Assembly: GCF_007828955.1 (NCBI RefSeq)
Contig: NZ_VIVR01000001.1
Location: 6,944,001 to 7,008,000, forward strand
DNA from: Kitasatospora atroaurantiaca
GTDB lineage: Bacteria; Actinomycetota; Actinomycetes; Streptomycetales; Streptomycetaceae
DNA length: 64,000 nucleotides
Direction: 5' to 3'
The notes beneath the pieces are model-generated. The model was given only the letters and a program-made list of their open reading frames with translations. It made no database searches and was not told the origin of the DNA. Every line of letters starts with the position of its first letter. Position 1 is the first letter of the stretch. Position numbers and translations under genes: made by a program. Shown in pieces: positions 8,335 through 16,825 of this stretch.

Positions 8335-9681
8335 TCAGATCCGGCCGGCACCCGCGTGGTGGCCGACCAGGTGCGGCAGCGCGGTCACGGGGGAGACCTC
8401 CGCGCGCAGGACGGGCGTCCAGCCGGCCGAAGTGCCCAGCGGTGCCGCCGGGTTGGCCGCGTTGAACGCGCCGATCAGGTCGGTCTCGGTGCCGTTGACC
8501 AGGTTGCCGTCCGCGGTCAGCGCGGTGCCGCCCCAGTTGTAGAGCAGCTTGGCGGCCGGGATCTCGGCGGGAAGCTTGAAGTAGTTGTCCTGCACCACGA
8601 GTTGGGAGGACTTGCCGACGCCGATGCTGTACTCGAATTCGGCGGCGCCCGGGGTGTAGAGGTTGTTGTAGACGTCCACCTGGCCGAAGCGCACGCGCGG
8701 TGCGCGCTGCACCGTGTTCTGCCACAGGTTGTGGTGGAAGGTCACCCGCAGGTGTCCGGGGTCGACCTTGGAACTGTTGCTGCTGCCGACCAGGTTGGTC
8801 TTGTCGTGGTCCCGGAAGACGTTCCAGGAGGCGGTCACGTAGTCCGAGCCGTTGGTGATGTCCAGCTGGCCGTCGTGCACCTGGTACGGGCGGTCGTAGT
8901 ACAGCGGCTGCTCGGCGTCCCGGTTCCCGCCGTCGGTGAAGGTGTTGTGGTCGATCCAGACGTGCGTCGCGTTGTAGAGCGTGACGCTGTCGTACATCGA
9001 GTTCCAGGTGCCCGTGGAGCCGTCGGTCGGGTCCCACTGCGGGAAGCAGTCGGCCGCGTCCTGGAAGGTGAGGTTGCGGATGGCGACGTTGTCGACGTTC
9101 TTGAGCAGGAATCCACCCCCGAGCAGCTTCGCCTTGTGGCCGATGCCCACCAGGGTGGTGTTGGGGCCCACGCTGATCTGGACCTGCCTGGCCTGGGTCT
9201 TCTGCGCGGCGAGCCGGGCGTCCTCCTGCGGCCCGCTGGGCTCGGCGCTCCGGCCCCAGACCGCCGGGTCGTACGCGGCGAGGTAGGCGTCCCGGGTGTA
9301 GCCGGTGCCGGCGGCGTAGTCGTCGCAGCCGAGGTGCCTGCCGGTGTCATCGGTGTTGAGGTCGATGGTGCCCTCGATGTAGACGATCTTCGGTGTCGCG
9401 TCGGAGCCGTTCCCGGCGTTGTCGCCGCCCAGCGCGGCCACCAACTCCGCCCGGGTGCGGACGAGTCGGGTGTAGCCGGTGCCGGCAGCCGAGCCTCCCG
9501 TGGTGCCGGTGGTCGCCGAGCCCCAGCCGTCCCCGGCGCCGAGGACGGCGTGTCCGACGGCGTCTCGGTGCCGGTCGGCCTGTGTCCCGTCCGTGGCGAG
9601 GGCCGGTGCGGCCGCCAGGGCGACGGTGAGCATGGCCGACCCCAGGGGGGCGGCGAGCCGGAACGTACGGGGAATGGGCAT
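8335..9681 (-). CDS. Secreted pectate lyase, family PL1 (copy 2)
   Basis: 448 residues from ATG 9681 with GAGGA upstream. A signal peptide (MPIPRTFRLAAPLGSAMLTV, cleavage near ALA-TDG) precedes the PL1 beta-helix. Motifs are HVWIDHNTFTDGGN, GSDYVTASWNVFRDHDKTNLVG and QRAPRVRFGQVDVYNNLY. It is about 120 residues longer than copy 1 because of an insert between residues 60 and 170 that contains two cysteines (DDTGRHLGCDDYAAG; AADCFPQWDP). It is first in a probable two-gene transcript with copy 1; a palindrome that may bind a regulator lies upstream. The two probably differ in substrate or mode of attack. Confidence 0.9.
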   Translation of the reverse strand: MPIPRTFRLAAPLGSAMLTVALAAAPALATDGTQADRHRDAVGHAVLGAGDGWGSATTGTTGGSAAGTGYTRLVRTRAELVAALGGDNAGNGSDATPKIVYIEGTIDLNTDDTGRHLGCDDYAAGTGYTRDAYLAAYDPAVWGRSAEPSGPQEDARLAAQKTQARQVQISVGPNTTLVGIGHKAKLLGGGFLLKNVDNVAIRNLTFQDAADCFPQWDPTDGSTGTWNSMYDSVTLYNATHVWIDHNTFTDGGNRDAEQPLYYDRPYQVHDGQLDITNGSDYVTASWNVFRDHDKTNLVGSSNSSKVDPGHLRVTFHHNLWQNTVQRAPRVRFGQVDVYNNLYTPGAAEFEYSIGVGKSSQLVVQDNYFKLPAEIPAAKLLYNWGGTALTADGNLVNGTETDLIGAFNAANPAAPLGTSAGWTPVLRAEVSPVTALPHLVGHHAGAGRI

Positions 9682-9719
9682 GGGGCGGTCCTCTGGCGTG
9701 GTGGGTGGCGGGAGAGCGA

Positions 9720-9735
9720 GTTCAAATATGTGAAC
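9720..9735 (-). promoter_or_regulatory. Candidate operator palindrome upstream of the pectate lyases
   Basis: GTTCA-AATATG-TGAAC, an exact 5-6-5 inverted repeat in an AT-rich patch 38 bp before the start of pectate lyase copy 2. Its position in the promoter region suggests a regulator site for the plant-polymer genes. No regulator gene is adjacent, so the binding protein is unknown. Confidence 0.45.
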
Positions 9736-9911
9736 ATCAATCGCATCTGTAGCCAGACAGTAAGGAGGGCCGGACGCTTCGTCAATGCATCGGTCGGGAA
9801 TTGGCGCTGATCTCCTGTCAGGTTCCGGTTCAGCTGGGAGTTCCTCGTTCAGCCCGCGGAACGACCAGGCCTGCTGTCGGGCCGCCCGGAGCGACCTCCG
9901 ATACTGGGCCG

Positions 9912-11075
9912 GTGACATTCCTGTTCATCGCCCTGGTGGGGCTCGCCGGTATCGGCCTGACGCAGTGGTACCTCTGGCGACGGCTGGTACGGGACGTCTC
10001 CGCGCCCGGCGGGCCGTACCGGCGGGTGGGGACGGTGCTGGCCGTCGTGCTGCCCCTGCTCAGCCTCGGTGCGCTGGTCGGCGGGCGGGCCCTGCCGCTG
10101 GCCGCGGAGCGGTGGCTGGCCTGGCCCGGGTACCTCTGGCTCGCCGTGATGCTCTACCTGACGCTCGCCGTCCTGGTGGGGGAGGCCGTCCGGCCGGTGC
10201 TCATGCGTGTCCGCCGGCCCGCCACCACCGAGATCCCTGCTCCTCCGGACGCGTCGCGCCGACTGTTCGTCGCCCGGACGGTGGCCATCGGCGCGGGCGG
10301 CGCGGCCGCCGCCGTCGTGGGCAACGGGATGTACGGGGTGCTGCGCGGGCCGCGCCTCAAGCACCTCACCGTGCCGCTGGCGAAGCTGCCCCGGCGTGCG
10401 CACGGCTACCGGATCACGGTGGTCAGCGACATCCACCTCGGCCCGATCCTGGGCCGCTCGCACACCCAGCGCATCGTCGACACCATCAACAGCACGCAGC
10501 CCGACCTGATTGCCATCGTCGGTGACCTGGTCGACGGAACCGTGGCCGACCTCGGGCCCGCCGCCGAGCCGCTCGCCCGGCTGCGGGCGCGCGACGGCTC
10601 GTACTTCGTCACCGGCAACCACGAGTACTTCTCCGGCGCCGCGCCCTGGGTCGACTTCGTCCGCTCGCTGGGCGTCCGCCCGCTGGAGAACGCCCGGGTC
10701 GAGCTGCCCTGGTTCGACCTCGCCGGGGTCAACGACATCGCCGGGACCGCCGAGGGCCAGGGGCCCGACTACCGCAAGGCCCTCGGCGACCGGGACCGCA
10801 GCCGGACGGCCGTCCTGCTCTCCCATCAGCCGGTGACCATCCACGACGCCGTCCGGAACGGTGTCGACCTCCAGCTCTCCGGCCACACCCACGGCGGCCA
10901 GCTCTGGCCGGGCAACTACCTCGCCGCCCTGGCCAACCCGACCGTCGCCGGGCTGGAGCGCTACGGCGACACCCAGCTGTACGTCACCCGGGGCGCGGGC
11001 GCCTGGGGCCCGCCCGTCCGGGTCGGTGCGCCCTCGGACATCACCGTCCTGACCCTGGCCTCGCTCCAGGTCTGA
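9912..11075 (+). CDS. Membrane-anchored metallophosphoesterase
   Basis: 387 residues from GTG 9912 (VTFLFIALVGLAG). Three to four hydrophobic segments fill residues 1-130, the last, a twin-arginine-free AVAIGAGGAAAAVVG, just before the catalytic domain. The calcineurin-like metal site is complete: DIHLG (Asp173, His175), GDLVDG (Asp205), GNHEY (Asn236, His237), SHQP and GHTHGG (His325, His327). Homologues of the YkuE/YaeI group hydrolyse phosphodiesters at the membrane surface. The catalytic domain probably faces outward, but topology cannot be settled here. A palindromic hairpin follows the stop. Confidence 0.85.
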   Translation: MTFLFIALVGLAGIGLTQWYLWRRLVRDVSAPGGPYRRVGTVLAVVLPLLSLGALVGGRALPLAAERWLAWPGYLWLAVMLYLTLAVLVGEAVRPVLMRVRRPATTEIPAPPDASRRLFVARTVAIGAGGAAAAVVGNGMYGVLRGPRLKHLTVPLAKLPRRAHGYRITVVSDIHLGPILGRSHTQRIVDTINSTQPDLIAIVGDLVDGTVADLGPAAEPLARLRARDGSYFVTGNHEYFSGAAPWVDFVRSLGVRPLENARVELPWFDLAGVNDIAGTAEGQGPDYRKALGDRDRSRTAVLLSHQPVTIHDAVRNGVDLQLSGHTHGGQLWPGNYLAALANPTVAGLERYGDTQLYVTRGAGAWGPPVRVGAPSDITVLTLASLQV

Positions 11076-11090
11076 TCCTCATGATCTTGA

Positions 11091-11115
11091 CATGCGAGAC
11101 CACCTGTCTCGCATG
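11091..11115. promoter_or_regulatory. 10-bp palindrome between phosphoesterase and MFS genes
   Basis: CATGCGAGAC-cacct-GTCTCGCATG is a perfect inverted repeat starting 15 bp after the phosphoesterase stop and ending 24 bp before the MFS start. A TTGACA hexamer (11087-11092) overlaps its left edge. It may be a repressor operator for the MFS gene, a terminator for the upstream gene, or both. There is no T-run after it, which slightly favours an operator. Confidence 0.55.
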
Positions 11116-11139
11116 CTGATCCACTGTTAGGGTCCGGCC

Positions 11140-12336
11140 ATGAGCGAAGCGGCCCTGCCTGCGCATTCCGAGCGGCTCCGCAGCTGGTCCATGCTCGCGC
11201 TCGGTACGGGCGGGCAGACGGCCAGCTGCGCGGTGCTGTACGGGCTGGCGTACCTGATCCCCGCCCTGCAGCGGCAGTACGGGCTCTCCCTGGCGAGCGC
11301 CGGGCTCCTGGTCTCCTGCCCGGTCTTCGGGGCGCTGGTCACCCTCGCCGGCTGGGGCGTGGTCGCGGACCGCTACGGGGAGCGCGCGGCACTGACCGCC
11401 GGGCTGCTCCCGGCCGCCGCGCTGCTGGGCCTCGCCGCGACCGCGCAGCACGTCCGGACACTCGGTGTCCTGCTGGTGCTCACCGGGGCCGCCGCGGCCG
11501 CGACCATCTCGGCATCCGGGCGGCTGGTCATCGGCTGGTTCCCGCCCGACCGCCGCGGGGTCGCGATGGGCGTACGGCAGGCCGCGCAGCCGCTCGGGGT
11601 GGGCCTGGCCGCCGCCGTGCTCCCGCCCGTCGCGCGGTCGGCGGGGGCCGCCACCGGCTTCCTCTGCTGTGCGCTGCTGTGCGGCGCGGCCGGCCTGGCC
11701 GTCGCCGCCCTGGCGGTCGACCCGCCGCGCCCGCGCCGGGAGCCCGGCGAGCTGACCCGCAGCCCCTACGGCGCCGCACACCTGTGGCGGCTGCACGGAG
11801 CCGCCGCGCTGCTGTGCGTGCCGCAGTTCGTGGTGACCGGCTTCGCGCTGGTCTTCCTGATCGAGGCGCGCGGCTGGCCCGCCGCGGTGGCGGGAGCCGT
11901 GCTGGCCGTCGGCAACCTGGTCGGCGCGGGCGTGCGCCTGCTCGCCGGGTGGTGGTCCGACCGGATCGGCAGCCGGGTACGCCCGATGCGGGTGCTCGCG
12001 CTCGCCACCGTCGCGGACCTGATGCTGCTGACCGTCGGCGCGGCCTGGCACTCCGCCGTCGGAACGGCGGCGCTGCTGGCCGCCGCCGCGCTCACCGTCA
12101 GCACCAACGGCCTGCACAACACCGCGGTCGCCGAGTACGCCGGTCCGTTCTGGGCAGGCCGGGCCCTGGGCATCCACGGTGTGGCCCAGCACGCCGCGAT
12201 CGTGCTGGTCCCCTCGCTCACGGGCGCGCTGATCGGCGCCTTCGGCTACACCCCGGCCTTCGCGGCGGCCGCCGCCTTCCCGCTGGTGGCGGCCGTGCTG
12301 ATCCCGCGCCACTCGCTTGAAAGCGGCCGCCATTAG
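11140..12336 (+). CDS. MFS transporter
   Basis: 398 residues with about 12 hydrophobic segments. The loop-2/3 MFS signature appears as GWGVVADRYGERAAL (about residues 70-84), and a second version, WWSDRIGSRVRP, sits between helices 8 and 9. A large cytoplasmic loop near residue 200 (DPPRPRREPGELTRSPYG) separates the two halves. The family exports or imports small molecules using the proton gradient; the substrate is unknown. A perfect palindrome immediately upstream suggests control by a dedicated repressor, but no regulator gene of that type is adjacent. Confidence 0.85.
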   Translation: MSEAALPAHSERLRSWSMLALGTGGQTASCAVLYGLAYLIPALQRQYGLSLASAGLLVSCPVFGALVTLAGWGVVADRYGERAALTAGLLPAAALLGLAATAQHVRTLGVLLVLTGAAAAATISASGRLVIGWFPPDRRGVAMGVRQAAQPLGVGLAAAVLPPVARSAGAATGFLCCALLCGAAGLAVAALAVDPPRPRREPGELTRSPYGAAHLWRLHGAAALLCVPQFVVTGFALVFLIEARGWPAAVAGAVLAVGNLVGAGVRLLAGWWSDRIGSRVRPMRVLALATVADLMLLTVGAAWHSAVGTAALLAAAALTVSTNGLHNTAVAEYAGPFWAGRALGIHGVAQHAAIVLVPSLTGALIGAFGYTPAFAAAAAFPLVAAVLIPRHSLESGRH

Positions 12337-12355
12337 GTGAGGCAGCAGACCAACC

Positions 12356-12483
12356 AGAGGGGCGCGGGGAACCGCGCGAAGCGGTAGGGCACAGGTCGTC
12401 GCCTTCCGATCTCGCGCAGTTCTCCCCCAGCCTTCGGCCGGGAGGTGCCCCCACGCGCCCCTGGGATACCCGATCCTGATCGG
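12356..12483 (+). repeat. Palindromic intergenic repeat, copy A
   Basis: The element has outer arms GGGGCGCGGGGAACCGCGCGA and TCGCGCAGTTC...GCGCCCCT around a 30-base centre, and a GC-rich insert (CCAGCCTTCGGCCGGGAGG) inside the right arm. It matches the reverse complement of 14589-14716 closely, including about 60 bases at the right end with very few differences. It lies between the convergent MFS and Lrp genes and may also terminate both transcripts. Confidence 0.8.
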
Positions 12484-12503
12484 TCCACCTACTGGCGGCG
12501 CCC

Positions 12504-12932
12504 CTACGTGGTGGCCGAGCGCAGCGCCAGCCGGGTGTTGGACTGGGCCACCCCCGCCTCGCGCTTGAGTGTGCGCAGCAGCGCGTCCAACGCGGCGGCG
12601 TCGGCGGCCCGGGCGCGCAGCAGGTAGTCGTACTCGCCCGTGATGTGCACGACCTCGGTGATTCCGGGCAGCGTCAGCGCCGTCCGCTCGAAGTCCTCGC
12701 TGATGCTCCCTGGCCTGAGCCGGACGTCGATGAAGGCCACCAGGCCGGGCCCGCCGGCGGCGGTCGGGTCGACCAGCGTGGTGAAGCCCCGGATCACGCC
12801 CTCCGCGCGCAGGCGGCGGACCCGGTCCGCGGTGGCGTTCGCGCTCAGGCCGATCCGGCGGCCGAGGTCGCGGTAGGAGATCCGCGCATCCTCCTGCAGT
12901 GCACCGAGAATCTCGCGGTCCAAGGCATCCAT
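12504..12932 (-). CDS. Lrp/AsnC family transcriptional regulator
   Basis: 142 residues from ATG 12932 (MDALDREILGALQED). The N-terminal AsnC-type helix-turn-helix is clear (ISYRDLGRRIGLSANATADRVRRLRAEGVI). The C-terminal RAM ligand domain follows (ITEVVHITGEYDYLLRARA, the usual amino-acid binding and oligomerisation region). The gene is divergent from a LysE-type exporter, with 69 bp between the starts. That is the standard arrangement for an Lrp-type activator that senses an amino acid and switches on its exporter. The effector amino acid cannot be read from sequence. Confidence 0.9.
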   Translation of the reverse strand: MDALDREILGALQEDARISYRDLGRRIGLSANATADRVRRLRAEGVIRGFTTLVDPTAAGGPGLVAFIDVRLRPGSISEDFERTALTLPGITEVVHITGEYDYLLRARAADAAALDALLRTLKREAGVAQSNTRLALRSATT

Positions 12933-13001
12933 GCCGCGATTGTCGCAGCCCGGGCCGATAATCCGCCGCGTGTTCCGGCCGAGGCGTCCCACACTGCACC
13001 G

Positions 13002-13616
13002 GTGACGGATTCACTGACGACGGCCGCCCTCGCGGGAGCGGCGGCGGGGCTGGGTGTGGCGGTGCCGGTGGGCGCGGTCGGCGTCCTGCTGCTGCAGGAG
13101 AGCCTGCGCGGCCGGCGCGCCGCGGCGGCCGGTGCCTGCGCCGTGGCGGGCGTCGACCTGCTGTACGCCTGCGCCGCCGTGCTGCTGGGGCCACACCTGA
13201 GCGGAGCTCTGGCCGACGGGGAGGCGTGGGTGCGGCTGGGGGCTGCGCTGGTGCTGGCCGTGATCGCCGTACGGGGAGTGCTGGCCGGCGTCCGCCCGCC
13301 GGCGTCCGAGGGATCGCCGGCGGCGGGTGCCCGGCGGACCTTCGTACGCTTCGCCGGCCTCACCCTGGTCAACCCGACCACGGCGCTCTACTTCACCGCC
13401 CTCACCACCGGCCAGGGCCGAGCGCTGGAGCAGACCGGCGGCCTGGTCTTCGTCCTCGCCGTCTTCGCCGCCTCGCTGGTCTGGCAGCAACTGCTCGTCG
13501 CGGCAGGCAGCCTGGCCGGCGCCCGGATCGGCGATCGCGCGCGGTCCTGGACCTTCCGGGTCGGCTACGGCATCGTCGCCGCCTACGCCGTACGCCTCGC
13601 CCTCCCGCTGCCCTGA
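13002..13616 (+). CDS. LysE/RhtB family amino-acid exporter
   Basis: 204 residues from GTG 13002 (VTDSLTTAALAG). About six membrane helices. The family marks are the early GLGVAVPVGAVGVLLLQESL (the P-x-G-P-like loop of LysE proteins, here PVG) and GLTLVNPTTALYFTALT in the middle, matching the LN-P motif. It should export an amino acid or related compound. It shares its upstream region with the divergent Lrp-type gene, which probably controls it. Confidence 0.85.
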   Translation: MTDSLTTAALAGAAAGLGVAVPVGAVGVLLLQESLRGRRAAAAGACAVAGVDLLYACAAVLLGPHLSGALADGEAWVRLGAALVLAVIAVRGVLAGVRPPASEGSPAAGARRTFVRFAGLTLVNPTTALYFTALTTGQGRALEQTGGLVFVLAVFAASLVWQQLLVAAGSLAGARIGDRARSWTFRVGYGIVAAYAVRLALPLP

Positions 13617-13720
13617 CGTACGGACGGGAATTGTGCGGTTCGGGTGAGAACCCCCTCCGCGTTGGTGTTCGGGCGGTTAGGCTTCCTGGCGTTTCGAAGA
13701 GCGAAGTCCAACGGGGGTGC

Positions 13721-14581
13721 GTGGAGTTGTCGGAGAGTCAGGGCGAGCTGCTGGGCATGGCGGGGATCGGCGAGGGCTTCGAGGGCTGGGAGCCTCCGGA
13801 GATCGACACCACGGTGGCCCACTCTGCCCGGATGTACGACTACTGGCTGGGCGGCAAGACCCACTTCCCGCCCGACCGGGCGCTGGGGGAGGCGTTCGAG
13901 CGCGCGATCCCCAGCATCCGCACCATGGCGCAGGAGAACCGCCGCTTCCTGGGCCGCGCCGTGCGCCACCTCGTCCGGGAGGCCGGCATCCGGCAGTTCC
14001 TCGACATCGGCACCGGCATCCCCACCGGGGGGAACACCCACGAGATCGCCCAGGCCGAGGCCCCGGGCAGCCGGGTCGTGTACGTCGACAACGACCCGAT
14101 CGTGCTCGCGCACGCCCGGGCCCTGATGGTCAGCGGCGACCAGGGGAAGACCTCCTACATCCACGCGGACCTGCGCGAGCCGGAGAAGATCCTCGACCAC
14201 CCCTCCCTGGTCGGCACCCTGGACCTCACCCAGCCGGTGGGCCTGATGCTGGTGGCGATCCTGATGCTGCTCGGCGACGAGGACGACCCGAAGAGCAAGG
14301 TCGCCACCCTGCTCGACGCGCTCCCGTCCGGCAGCCACGTCGTCGTCACCCACCCGAGCGCCGACTTCAACCCCGAGGCCATGGGCGCGGTCGTCACGGC
14401 GGCGAAGCAGGGCCACATGACGCTGGTCCCGCGCAGCCGGGACGAGGTCGCCGCGTTCTTCGGCGACTGGGAGCTGATCGAACCGGGAGTGGCGCCGGTG
14501 ATGGCCTGGCACCCCGAGGGCGCGCCGCCGGCCGACCCGGAGGCGGCGTACTACTGGGCCGGGATCGCCCGCAAGCCGTAG
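13721..14581 (+). CDS. SAM-dependent methyltransferase-like protein (PF04672 type)
   Basis: 286 residues. GTG 13721 has GGGGG just upstream and gives VELSESQGELLGMAG. Diagnostic stretches are SARMYDYWLGGKTHFPPDRALGE, FLDIGTGIPTGGNTHEIAQ (the SAM-binding glycine motif) and VVYVDNDPIVLAHARALM. The family is abundant in Streptomyces, with many paralogues per genome; most have no known substrate. It is a stand-alone gene between the LysE gene and repeat copy B. Confidence 0.85.
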   Translation: MELSESQGELLGMAGIGEGFEGWEPPEIDTTVAHSARMYDYWLGGKTHFPPDRALGEAFERAIPSIRTMAQENRRFLGRAVRHLVREAGIRQFLDIGTGIPTGGNTHEIAQAEAPGSRVVYVDNDPIVLAHARALMVSGDQGKTSYIHADLREPEKILDHPSLVGTLDLTQPVGLMLVAILMLLGDEDDPKSKVATLLDALPSGSHVVVTHPSADFNPEAMGAVVTAAKQGHMTLVPRSRDEVAAFFGDWELIEPGVAPVMAWHPEGAPPADPEAAYYWAGIARKP

Positions 14582-14588
14582 CGAGCCT

Positions 14589-14716
14589 CGATCAGGATTG
14601 GGCATCCCAGGGGCGCGTGGGGGCACCTCCCGGCCGAAGGCTGGGGGAGAACTGCGCGAGACGGGAGGGTACAGGCCGTTGCCTTCCGACTTCGCGCAGT
14701 TCCCCGCGCCCCTGGA
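14589..14716 (-). repeat. Palindromic intergenic repeat, copy B (inverted relative to copy A)
   Basis: The reverse complement of this stretch matches 12356-12483. The GC-rich insert and the tail (CCCAGGGGCGCGTGGGGGC in plus-strand reading) are almost identical, while the central 30 bases lie in the opposite orientation relative to the arms, as if the loop had been flipped. It starts 8 bp after the methyltransferase stop. Confidence 0.8.
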
Positions 14717-14770
14717 GAGTGCAACTGGCTCGGTTGCCTCGCAGCGGGCGCGAGGTGTGATGCTGGGCGG

Positions 14771-15517
14771 GTGACCGACTCGCAGGTGTCCGTGCGGTTC
14801 GCCCCCGAGCTGTGGCTGTTCCTCAAGGCCCGCCACCGCCGGGACGAGGTGGCGGTTGCCCATGACGGCACGTCCTCCCTGGGCCACCTGGTCGAGTCGC
14901 TCGGCGTGCCGCTCACCGAGGTCGGTGAGCTGGCCGTCGGAGACCGGCCGGTCGACCCCTCGTACCGGCCCACCACCGGCGCGCTCGTCCGGGTGTCGGC
15001 CGTACGGCGTCCGCAGGAGATCCCCGTGGTGCCGCTGCGCCTCCTCCTGGACGTCCATCTCGGCGCGCTGGCCCGTCGCCTGCGGCTGGTCGGCGTGGAC
15101 ACCGCGTACCGCAACGACCTGGACGACGACGAGCTGATCGAGCGGGCGAACGCGGACCGCCGGGTCCTGCTCACCCAGGACCGCGCGCTGCTGTGCCGCC
15201 GCGCCCTGTGGCTGGGCGCCTACGTCCGGGGAGCGCACCCGGACGACCAGCTCGCCGACGTGCTGGGCCGCTTCGCTCCGCGGCCGGCGCCCTGGACCCG
15301 GTGCACGGCGTGCAACGGACTGCTGGCCGCCGTCGCCAAGACCGAGGTCGAGGAGCTGTTGCAGCCGGGCACCAGACGGACCTACCACCGCTTCGCGCGC
15401 TGCCGGGACTGCGGACAGGTCTACTGGCACGGCGCGCACCACGCGAAGCTGGAGGCCATCGTGTCCCGTGCCACCCGGCTGCAGCCGTCGTTGACACGGC
15501 CTCCGACGGCTCTCTAG
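14771..15517 (+). CDS. Mut7-C RNase-domain protein with ubiquitin-like N-terminus
   Basis: 248 residues, GTG start. The first 80 residues form a beta-rich, ubiquitin-like domain (VSVRFAPELWLFLK...GALVRVSAVRR). The Mut7-C PIN-like nuclease domain follows: LLLDVHLGALARRLRLVGVDTAY, NDLDDDELIERANADRRVLLTQDRAL, with Asp residues that fit a metal-dependent RNase. It ends in a zinc ribbon with Cys178/Cys181 and Cys211/Cys214. The domain order is standard for this family. The RNA target is not known. Confidence 0.85.
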   Translation: MTDSQVSVRFAPELWLFLKARHRRDEVAVAHDGTSSLGHLVESLGVPLTEVGELAVGDRPVDPSYRPTTGALVRVSAVRRPQEIPVVPLRLLLDVHLGALARRLRLVGVDTAYRNDLDDDELIERANADRRVLLTQDRALLCRRALWLGAYVRGAHPDDQLADVLGRFAPRPAPWTRCTACNGLLAAVAKTEVEELLQPGTRRTYHRFARCRDCGQVYWHGAHHAKLEAIVSRATRLQPSLTRPPTAL

Positions 15518-15520
15518 CGT
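15491..15520 (+). promoter_or_regulatory. Vegetative-type promoter
   Basis: TTGACA (15491-15496), an 18-bp spacer and TAGCGT (15515-15520) form a good housekeeping-sigma promoter 32 bp before the start at 15553. The -35 box overlaps the end of the preceding gene. Confidence 0.65.
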
Positions 15521-15552
15521 AGGGCGCCCATTACCAGTCAGTAGGGATCGGC

Positions 15553-16764
15553 ATGGACGCGCAACGCCCGTACGACCTCGTCCTGTTCGGAGCCACCGGG
15601 TTCACCGGCGGCCTCACCGCCGAGTACCTCGCCCGGAGCGCCCCTGCGGACTGCCGCTGGGCGCTGGCCGGGCGCAACCGCGCCAAGCTGGAGGCGCAGC
15701 GCGAGCACCTCGCCGCCATCGCACCGCACCTCGCCGAACTCCCGCTGCTGGACGCCGACGCCGCCGACCCGGCCTCGCTGCGGGCCGTCGCCGCCTCGGC
15801 CCGCGTGGTGATCTCCACGGTCGGACCGTACATGGCCTACGGCGAGCCGCTGGTCGCCGCCTGCGCCGACGCCGGCACCGACTACGTGGACCTCACCGGC
15901 GAACCCGAGTTCGTGGACCGGATGTACCTGCTCCACCACAAGCGTGCCGTCGAGACGGGTGCCCGGCTGGTGCACGCCTGCGGATTCGACTCCGTGCCGC
16001 ACGACCTCGGCGTGCTCTTCACCGTCGGCCGGCTGCCGGAGGGCGAGCCGGTCTCCGTGCAGGGATTCGTCCGTGCCGGGGGCCAGTTCTCGGGCGGCAC
16101 CTTCGCCTCGGCGCTCACCGCCTTCTCCCGCCCGCTGGCCACGGCGCGCGCGGCCAGGCAGCGGCGCGAGGCCGACCCGCGCCCGCCCGGGCGTCGGATC
16201 GGCACCGCCCCGGGCCGCCCGCGGTGGTCCGCCGCCGCGCAGGCCTGGGCCTGGCCGCTGCCGACCATCGACCCGCAGGTGGTCGCGCGCTCGGCCGCCG
16301 CCCTGCCCTCCTACGGACCGTCCTTCCACTACGGCCACTACGCCGCCGTCAGGCGCCTGCCGGTCGCACTGGCGGGCACCGCCGGCCTGGCCCTGCTGGT
16401 CGCCGCGGCTCAGATCCCGCCGCTGCGCCGGGCCCTGTCCGCGCTGCGCAAGCCGGGGGCCGGGCCAAGCGCGGAGCAGCGGGCCAAGTCCTGGTTCACC
16501 GTCAGGTTCCTCGGCGAGAGCGGCGGCAAGCAGGTGATCACCGAGGTGTCCGGCGGTGATCCCGGCTATGCGGAGACGGCCAAGATGCTCGCCGAGTCCG
16601 CTCTCTGCCTGGCCTTCGACGAGCTGCCGAAGACCGTCGGCCAGGTGACCACGGCGGCGGCGATGGGCACCGCGCTGATCGACCGGCTCACCGCCGCAGG
16701 CCTGCGCTTCGCCGTCCTCGACACGCCGCCGGCCTCGGCACCGCGGCGGAATGTCGGACCGTGA
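15553..16764 (+). CDS. Saccharopine dehydrogenase-like / trans-acting enoyl reductase family protein
   Basis: 403 residues, ATG start. It opens with a Rossmann NAD(P)-binding motif, YDLVLFGATGFTGGLTAEYL, then WALAGRNRAKLEA. The pattern VVISTVGPYMAYGEPLVAACADAGTDYVDLTGE is characteristic of the saccharopine dehydrogenase NADP-binding family, to which mycobacterial trans-acting enoyl reductases also belong. HACGFDSVPHDLGV is the conserved middle motif. A hydrophobic stretch near residue 270-290 may touch the membrane. The substrate is probably a lipid or polyketide intermediate, by analogy only. It has its own promoter. Confidence 0.8.
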   Translation: MDAQRPYDLVLFGATGFTGGLTAEYLARSAPADCRWALAGRNRAKLEAQREHLAAIAPHLAELPLLDADAADPASLRAVAASARVVISTVGPYMAYGEPLVAACADAGTDYVDLTGEPEFVDRMYLLHHKRAVETGARLVHACGFDSVPHDLGVLFTVGRLPEGEPVSVQGFVRAGGQFSGGTFASALTAFSRPLATARAARQRREADPRPPGRRIGTAPGRPRWSAAAQAWAWPLPTIDPQVVARSAAALPSYGPSFHYGHYAAVRRLPVALAGTAGLALLVAAAQIPPLRRALSALRKPGAGPSAEQRAKSWFTVRFLGESGGKQVITEVSGGDPGYAETAKMLAESALCLAFDELPKTVGQVTTAAAMGTALIDRLTAAGLRFAVLDTPPASAPRRNVGP

Positions 16765-16825
16765 GCGAAGACGGCGGTGTCACGGCTGTTGGCCTCCGGG
16801 GTGCAATCGGGGTAGACATAGGCGT

